Below, piece after piece: positions 30,798 through 35,407 of a stretch of DNA of 35,407 nucleotides. Position numbers and translations under genes: made by a program. Below the pieces are notes generated by a model that worked only from the letters and a program-made list of their open reading frames with translations, did not search any database and was not told the DNA's origin. Origin of the DNA: an uncultured Bacilli bacterium (lineage in GTDB: Bacteria > Bacillota_I > Bacilli_A > RF39 > UBA660); the NCBI GenBank assembly GCA_905235045.1, contig CAJOJO010000004.1, forward strand, positions 1 through 35,407, written 5' to 3'. Each line of letters opens with the position of its first letter. Within the stretch, counting starts at the first letter, position 1.

Positions 30798-31976
30798 ATG
30801 AATATAGGTATAATAGGTGGCGGAATATCCGGAATGGTAACAGCAATTAATTTAAAAAACGAAAATAATGAAGTTACTATCTTAGAAAAAAATAATAAAT
30901 GTGGTAAAAAATTACTAATGACGGGTAATGGTAGATGTAATTACTGGAATCAAAATCAAGATTTAAGTAAATATTATACGGAAAATAGAGATTTAATAAA
31001 TAAAATAATAAATTTAGAAAGTGAAGAATTAGTAATGAATTTTTTATGTGGTTTAGGACTTGTTAGTACTATTAAAGATGGATACTATTATCCTATGTCT
31101 AATCAAGCAGTAACTATCTATGATTTATTAATGAATGAAATAAAGAAAAAAAATATTACGATTATTTATGAAGAAGAAGTAATTGATGTTAATAAAGATG
31201 ATAAATTTAAAGTTAAAACTACTAATCATGAATATATATTTGATAAAGTAATTTTATCAACTGGTTCTAAAGCTTATCCAAAAACTGGCTCAGATGGTTT
31301 TGGCTATGATGTTTTAAAAAAACTAAATCATCATATTATTAAACCATTACCAGCTTTAACAGGTTTAAAAACAGATAAACAATATCCATGGCATGGTATA
31401 AGAACTGATGTAAAATTATTATTAAAAGAAGATAATAAAATAATTGCCTATGAAGATGGAGAAATTCAATTAACTGACTATGGTATAAGTGGAATATGTG
31501 TCTTTAATTTATCTTTATTAGTTTCTAAAGGATTAGATTTAGGAAAAAAAGAAGAAATTATAATTGATTTTATTCCTTTTTTAGAAACTATTGAAATGGC
31601 TCGTGATTGGTTTATAGATAGGACTAATAAAACAAATAGATCAGTTAATGAATTAGTAAGTGGTATTCTAAATAATAAACTATATCCTATCTTAGTAAAT
31701 GAGAATAGATTATTTACTGATTTAAGTAGAGTTGAACAAGATGAAATACTAAATAACTTAGTAAACTTTAAAGTAAATATAGTTGGTATTAAAGATTTTA
31801 GTGAAGCCCAAGTATGTATTGGTGGTGTATCATTAGATGATATTAACTTAGATACTATGGAATCTAAAAAAGTAAGGGGTTTATATATTACTGGTGAATT
31901 ACTAGATTTAACTGGCGTATGTGGTGGATATAATATTGGAATTGCAATTCGCTCAGCATTAAAGGTGAAATTATGA
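30798..31976 (+). CDS. FAD-binding oxidoreductase, HI0933/BaiN family
   Basis: A 392-residue flavoprotein. The N-terminal Rossmann motif is GIIGGGISGMVTAIN (about 4-18). The family signature KCGKKLLMTGNGRCNYWN follows, and STGSKAYPKTGSDG and GVCGGYNIG close the FAD site. Members of this family (HI0933, YhiN, BaiN) are poorly characterised; BaiN has been linked to bile-acid 7-alpha-dehydroxylation steps, but the substrate here cannot be inferred. AGGTGAT precedes it. It overlaps the next flavoprotein gene by 4 nt. Confidence 0.9.
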   Translation: MNIGIIGGGISGMVTAINLKNENNEVTILEKNNKCGKKLLMTGNGRCNYWNQNQDLSKYYTENRDLINKIINLESEELVMNFLCGLGLVSTIKDGYYYPMSNQAVTIYDLLMNEIKKKNITIIYEEEVIDVNKDDKFKVKTTNHEYIFDKVILSTGSKAYPKTGSDGFGYDVLKKLNHHIIKPLPALTGLKTDKQYPWHGIRTDVKLLLKEDNKIIAYEDGEIQLTDYGISGICVFNLSLLVSKGLDLGKKEEIIIDFIPFLETIEMARDWFIDRTNKTNRSVNELVSGILNNKLYPILVNENRLFTDLSRVEQDEILNNLVNFKVNIVGIKDFSEAQVCIGGVSLDDINLDTMESKKVRGLYITGELLDLTGVCGGYNIGIAIRSALKVKL

Positions 31977-33508
31977 TAAGAATTAAGAATATTAAAGTAA
32001 AAACTAAAAATCAGTTGAAAAAAGAATTAATTAAAATTCTTAATAATAATGAGTTTGAATATAAAATAGTTAAAGAAAGTATTGATGCTAGACATAATAA
32101 ATTGTTTTATATTTATACCGTAGATGTTGAAATAGATAATGAAGATAAGTATTTAAGCAATAATATTATTAAAACGCCTAATGAAGAATATATTGTAAAT
32201 ATTACCGGAACAAAAAAATTAAATTATCGTCCAATTATTATTGGTTCAGGACCTGCAGGCTTATTTTTAGCCTATATGTTATCTTTATATGGTTATAAAC
32301 CAATAATTTATGAAAGAGGAGAAGATATTGATGCTCGTGTTAAAGCAGTTGAAGAATTTTGGAAAAATGGTAATTTAAACCCTAATACTAATATTCAGTT
32401 TGGTTTAGGTGGAGCTGGTACATTTTCGGATGGAAAACTAAATACTTTAGTTAAAGATAAAAATAATCGTTGTAAAAAAGTTTTTGAAATCTTTAAAGAT
32501 AATGGTGCTTTAGAAAATATCATGTATGAAAAAAACCCTCATATTGGAACTGATATATTACGGATAGTTGTTAAAAATATGAAAGAAAAAATTATTGAAA
32601 ATGGTGGTGAATTTCATTTTAATAGTTTAGTAACTGATATAAATGTAACTGATAAAATAAATAGTATTATAGTTAATAACGAAGTTATAAAAACAGATAT
32701 TCTCTTTTTAGCAATCGGCCATAGTGCGAGAGATACGTTTTATATGTTAAATAGAAAAGGAATAAATATGGAAAATAAACCATTTGCCGTTGGTTTAAGA
32801 ATCGAACATCCAAGAACAATGATTAATAAAAGCCAATATAATGATCCAAATATTAACGCATCTTATAAATTAACATATAATACTAAAAATAGAGGTATTT
32901 ATACTTTTTGTATGTGTCCTGGCGGATATGTAGTTAATGCTTCTAGTGAAAATGAAAGATTAGTTATAAATGGTATGAGTAATAATAAGCGTGATAGCTT
33001 AAATAGTAATAGTGCGATTGTTGTTACAGTAAATGAACTAGATTATGGAACTAATCTATTTGATGGAGTAAAATTTCAAGAAAAATTAGAAAGTATTGCT
33101 TATAGATTAGGTAATGGTAAAATACCAGTTCAATTGTTTATTGATTATAAAAATAATAAAATGTCTAATTCATTTGGGGAATATGAGCCTTGTATAAAAG
33201 GTAATTATACATTTTCTAATTTAAATGAATTATTTAATAATGATATTAATAATTCTTTAAAAGAAGCAATTATTAATTTTGGTACAAAAATAAATGGATT
33301 TGATCGTGATGACGCTATATTATCTGGTGTAGAATCAAGGACATCATCACCAATAAGAATTATTAGAGATGATAATTATGAAACAAACATAAAAGGAATT
33401 TATCCAATTGGTGAAGGAGCTGGTTATGCTGGTGGTATTACGACATCAGCTATGGATGCTTTAAAAGTATTTGAAATAATTATAAGTAAGTATAAACCTT
33501 TTAAGTAG
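31973..33508 (+). CDS. FAD-dependent dehydrogenase, COG2509 type
   Basis: A 511-residue protein. The N-terminal 80 or so residues form a small alpha/beta domain (MIRIKNIKVKTKNQLKKE). A Rossmann FAD motif follows (IIGSGPAGLFLAYMLSLYG, about 90-108), then ERGEDIDARVKAVEEFW and FGLGGAGTFSDGKLNT. Near the end, IYPIGEGAGYAGGITTSAMD closes the flavin site. This arrangement fits the widespread, uncharacterised FAD-dependent dehydrogenases of COG2509. Its ATG overlaps the stop of the preceding flavoprotein (ATGA), so the two are co-translated and may act together. Confidence 0.88.
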   Translation: MIRIKNIKVKTKNQLKKELIKILNNNEFEYKIVKESIDARHNKLFYIYTVDVEIDNEDKYLSNNIIKTPNEEYIVNITGTKKLNYRPIIIGSGPAGLFLAYMLSLYGYKPIIYERGEDIDARVKAVEEFWKNGNLNPNTNIQFGLGGAGTFSDGKLNTLVKDKNNRCKKVFEIFKDNGALENIMYEKNPHIGTDILRIVVKNMKEKIIENGGEFHFNSLVTDINVTDKINSIIVNNEVIKTDILFLAIGHSARDTFYMLNRKGINMENKPFAVGLRIEHPRTMINKSQYNDPNINASYKLTYNTKNRGIYTFCMCPGGYVVNASSENERLVINGMSNNKRDSLNSNSAIVVTVNELDYGTNLFDGVKFQEKLESIAYRLGNGKIPVQLFIDYKNNKMSNSFGEYEPCIKGNYTFSNLNELFNNDINNSLKEAIINFGTKINGFDRDDAILSGVESRTSSPIRIIRDDNYETNIKGIYPIGEGAGYAGGITTSAMDALKVFEIIISKYKPFK

Positions 33509-33516
33509 GTGATTTT

Positions 33517-34197
33517 ATGAAAGATAATTTTTTACTTAAGAACTTAATTGCTCACCGTGGTGTTTTTGATAATAATAAGATTCCAGAAAATTCTTTAAGA
33601 TCTTTTAAAGAAGCAATAAAAGGTGATTATATAATTGAATTTGATATTCATTTAACTAAGGATAATGAAATAATTGTTTTTCATGATGCTTTTTTAGATA
33701 GAATGACAAATAAAAAAGGCTATGTTAAGGATTATACTTTAAAAGAATTAACAAGTATAAAATTATTAAATACTAATTATCATATTCCTAGTTTAGATGA
33801 AGTTTTAGATTTAATTAATGGTAAAGTTCCTATCTTAATTGAATTAAAACATGATGTTAAAGGATTTATGTTACCTAAACTATTATTAGAAAGATTAAAA
33901 ACTTATAAAGGAGAAGTCGCCATTCAAAGTTTTGATACTTTTTTAGTATCATATTTTAGATTCCATAAAAATCCTTATTTAAGAGGACTATTAATAAATC
34001 AATATCGATTTTTACCTTTTAAAATATTTCTTTCTAAACCTGATTTCTTATCAGTAAATAAGAAATTATATAATAAGATTAAAAAATATAAAAATAAAAG
34101 ATTAATCCTATCTTGGACAATGAAATCTAAAGATGATGTTTTAAAATATAAAGATAAATACGATAATTTAATATGTAATATAAATGATTGTAAATAA
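33517..34197 (+). CDS. Glycerophosphodiester phosphodiesterase (GDPD)
   Basis: A 226-residue TIM-barrel phosphodiesterase that splits glycerophosphodiesters to glycerol-3-phosphate and an alcohol. The catalytic His are in IAHRG and VFHDAFLDR. The metal-binding acids are in PENSLRSFKEAI and EFDIHLTKDNEI, and ELKHD lies later in the barrel. There is no signal peptide or membrane helix, so it is cytoplasmic. It is 8 nt after the flavoprotein pair with AGGTGAT, as the last gene of that operon. Confidence 0.92.
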   Translation: MKDNFLLKNLIAHRGVFDNNKIPENSLRSFKEAIKGDYIIEFDIHLTKDNEIIVFHDAFLDRMTNKKGYVKDYTLKELTSIKLLNTNYHIPSLDEVLDLINGKVPILIELKHDVKGFMLPKLLLERLKTYKGEVAIQSFDTFLVSYFRFHKNPYLRGLLINQYRFLPFKIFLSKPDFLSVNKKLYNKIKKYKNKRLILSWTMKSKDDVLKYKDKYDNLICNINDCK

Positions 34198-34222
34198 AGA
34201 ACTTTAAATAGTTCTTTTTTTT
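34196..34222 (+). terminator. Terminator of the flavoprotein-GDPD operon
   Basis: AAAGAACT pairs with AGTTCTTT around a 6-nt loop, followed by T residues. Confidence 0.88.
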
Positions 34223-34239
34223 ATTATTTTTGCAGGATT

Positions 34240-34262
34240 TATCATTTTTTTATCGAATGATA
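34240..34262 (+). promoter_or_regulatory. Inverted repeat before the third KilA-N gene
   Basis: TATCATT and AATGATA are exact complements separated by 9 nt, 21 nt before the start codon. It may be an operator or a leader hairpin. It differs from the CAAAC-N4-GTTTG palindromes, and no clear promoter is visible around it. Confidence 0.4.
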
Positions 34263-34283
34263 TTTATAGAGAGGAGGTGAATT

Positions 34284-35132
34284 ATGAAGGATTTAATAAA
34301 ATCTGAAATGAATGTTAATGGGAATAAAATAGGAATTGTTAAAATAGGTAATAACGATTATATATCATTAACAGATTTAGCAAGATATATAGATGATGAA
34401 GAACCACGATTACCAGTTAGAGATTGGATGCGTAATAAGGAAGTTATTTGTTATTTAGGTTTATGGGAAAGTATTAACAACAAGGGTTTTAAAGGGGGCG
34501 AATTCGACACCTTTAAAAATGAAGCTGGTAGTAATACTTTTAAAATGTCGCCACAAAAATGGATTAGAACTACGAATGCTATAGGAATTATTTCAAAATC
34601 TGGTAGATATGATGGTGGAACGTATGCTCATTCAGATATAGCTTTTGAATTTGCTAGTTGGTTAAGTCCTGAATTTAAATTATATTTAATCCAAGAATTT
34701 CAAAGATTAAAGAAAAAGGAATCTATTGAATTAAAACAAGATTGGCAAGCTAATAGATTACTCGCTAAAGCTAATTATCTAATTCATACTGATGCAATTA
34801 AAAATTACTTAGTTCCTACTTTAACTGAAAAACAAAAGATAATGACATATGCTGATGAAGCAGACATTTTAAATGTAGCTTTATTTGGAATAACATCAAA
34901 AGAGTGGAAAAATAATAATCCTAAATTAAAAGGTAATATAAGAGATTATACAGATATTCTTCATTTAATAATTTTAAATAATTTAGAAAATATAAATGCT
35001 GAGTATATTAAACTAGGTTTAAGTCAAAACGAAAGACTAATTAAATTAAATGAAACTGCTAGAAATCAAATAGAAATACTAAAAAATAATAAAAGTATCA
35101 ATAACTTAGAATTACTAGAAAATAAAGTGTAA
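34284..35132 (+). CDS. KilA-N domain protein, second copy
   Basis: A 282-residue paralogue of the 2184-3053 protein, alike over its whole length. The KilA-N domain comes first (MNVNGNKIG, DYISLTDLARYIDDEEP, FKMSPQKWIRTTNAIG, YAHSDIAFEFASWLS). The shared C-terminal module follows (LTEKQKIMTYADEADILN, FGITSKEWK, GNIRDYTDILHLIILNN). The GAGGAGGTGA site is near perfect. The divergence from the first copy is too large for a recent duplication. It stands alone between a terminator and a pilin-like gene. A DNA-binding regulatory role is inferred from the family only. Confidence 0.85.
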   Translation: MKDLIKSEMNVNGNKIGIVKIGNNDYISLTDLARYIDDEEPRLPVRDWMRNKEVICYLGLWESINNKGFKGGEFDTFKNEAGSNTFKMSPQKWIRTTNAIGIISKSGRYDGGTYAHSDIAFEFASWLSPEFKLYLIQEFQRLKKKESIELKQDWQANRLLAKANYLIHTDAIKNYLVPTLTEKQKIMTYADEADILNVALFGITSKEWKNNNPKLKGNIRDYTDILHLIILNNLENINAEYIKLGLSQNERLIKLNETARNQIEILKNNKSINNLELLENKV

Positions 35133-35159
35133 AGAAACGTATATAATTTAATATGCTTA

Positions 35160-35196
35160 TTGACAATCGGGGGGGGGGTATATATTACAATATAAT
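35160..35196 (+). promoter_or_regulatory. Promoter of pilin-like gene with G10 tract in the spacer
   Basis: A consensus TTGACA (35160-35165) is followed by ten G residues (35169-35178) and then TATATT (35181-35186, spacer 15) and TATAAT (35191-35196, spacer 25). Neither gives the ideal 17 bp. A gain of one or two G would bring the first -10 to 16 or 17 bp, so tract slippage could switch expression. This is the only G run of this length in very AT-rich DNA. Confidence 0.7.
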
Positions 35197-35221
35197 TGGT
35201 AAAATACTAAAGGAGGTAAAT

Positions 35222-35407
35222 ATGAAAAAGAAAGGATTTACATTAATAGAATTATTAGCAGTAATAGTAATACTAGCAATAATAGCCCTTATAGCTACAC
35301 CAATTATCTTAAATGTAATTGAAAAAGCTAGAAAAGGATCAGTTGAGTCTAGTATGTTAGGATATGTAGATGCGATAGAAAAACAAGCAATGATGAGTCA
35401 AGTAGAT
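35222..35407 (+). CDS. Pilin-like protein, 5' part (runs off the window)
   Basis: The frame starts after AAAGGAGG and is open to the last base. The first residues, MKKKGFTLIELLAVIVILA, are a classic type IV prepilin signal with the Gly-Phe cleavage site and Glu at mature position 5. A hydrophobic helix follows to about residue 30, then a polar segment. It is close to the N-terminus of the pilin-like protein at 10808 (KGFTLVELL). The rest of the protein is outside the window. Its promoter carries the G10 tract. Confidence 0.85.
   Translation, partial: MKKKGFTLIELLAVIVILAIIALIATPIILNVIEKARKGSVESSMLGYVDAIEKQAMMSQVD

Noticed and set aside
35142-35147. TATAAT at 35142 as a pilin promoter
   Set aside because: No -35 lies at the right distance and a consensus TTGACA follows closer to the gene.

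Overview
The window is AT-rich, tightly packed bacterial DNA from a low-GC Bacillota. Bacilli-like features include GGTGAT and AGGAGG ribosome sites, T-box leaders, mraZ/divIB/PBP2B with PASTA repeats, and YjcZ-like microproteins. UGA is a real stop (murG and the 14134-14601 gene end on it), so this is not a code-4 mollicute. The GatA signature (TGDS instead of TGGS) and the very low GC suggest a deep-branching Bacilli lineage (RF39/Erysipelotrichales type), but the taxon cannot be fixed from the sequence.

Layout. 1-1937: 3' part of polA. 1938-4012: accessory island with a promoter carrying a palindromic operator, a structured terminated RNA, a KilA-N gene and a Bro-N gene behind duplicated leaders. 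4018-10771: cell wall and division genes in rearranged order (murG-murB-divIB, then mraZ-rsmH-ftsL-pbpB with four MraZ boxes). 10781-12713: a pilin-like protein and an unknown C-terminally anchored protein. 12737-15407: prfA, two small membrane proteins, prmC. 15529-17560: short ssb, a decayed DUF1016 (YhcG) nuclease gene, recX under a LexA-like palindrome. 17588-18467 (minus): an unknown gene, tRNA-Ile and two tiny YjcZ-like membrane proteins. 18558-20093: PrsA-like foldase and an unknown protein. 20090-24961: T-box leader with gatC-gatA-gatB-asnS. 24986-25259: a 30-residue hydrophobic peptide with an antisense promoter, a candidate type I toxin-antitoxin. 25305-25548: tRNA-Asn and tRNA-Glu. 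25607-26383: two unknown small genes. 26388-30771: Phe T-box with alpha/beta hydrolase-pheS-pheT. 30798-34197: two flavoproteins and a GDPD phosphodiesterase. 34284-35407: a third KilA-N gene and a truncated pilin-like gene whose promoter holds a G10 tract.

How the parts fit. Most of the window is housekeeping: translation (prfA/prmC, GatCAB, AsnRS, PheRS, three tRNAs), envelope growth and DNA repair. Between these lie small accessory modules: KilA-N/Bro-N proteins that share a C-terminal domain, pilin-like surface proteins, the candidate toxin and the broken nuclease. The most notable signals are the matching CAAAC-N4-GTTTG operators before the KilA-N/Bro-N island and recX, the unassigned structured RNA at 2004-2124, the candidate type I toxin-antitoxin, and the possibly phase-variable pilin promoter.
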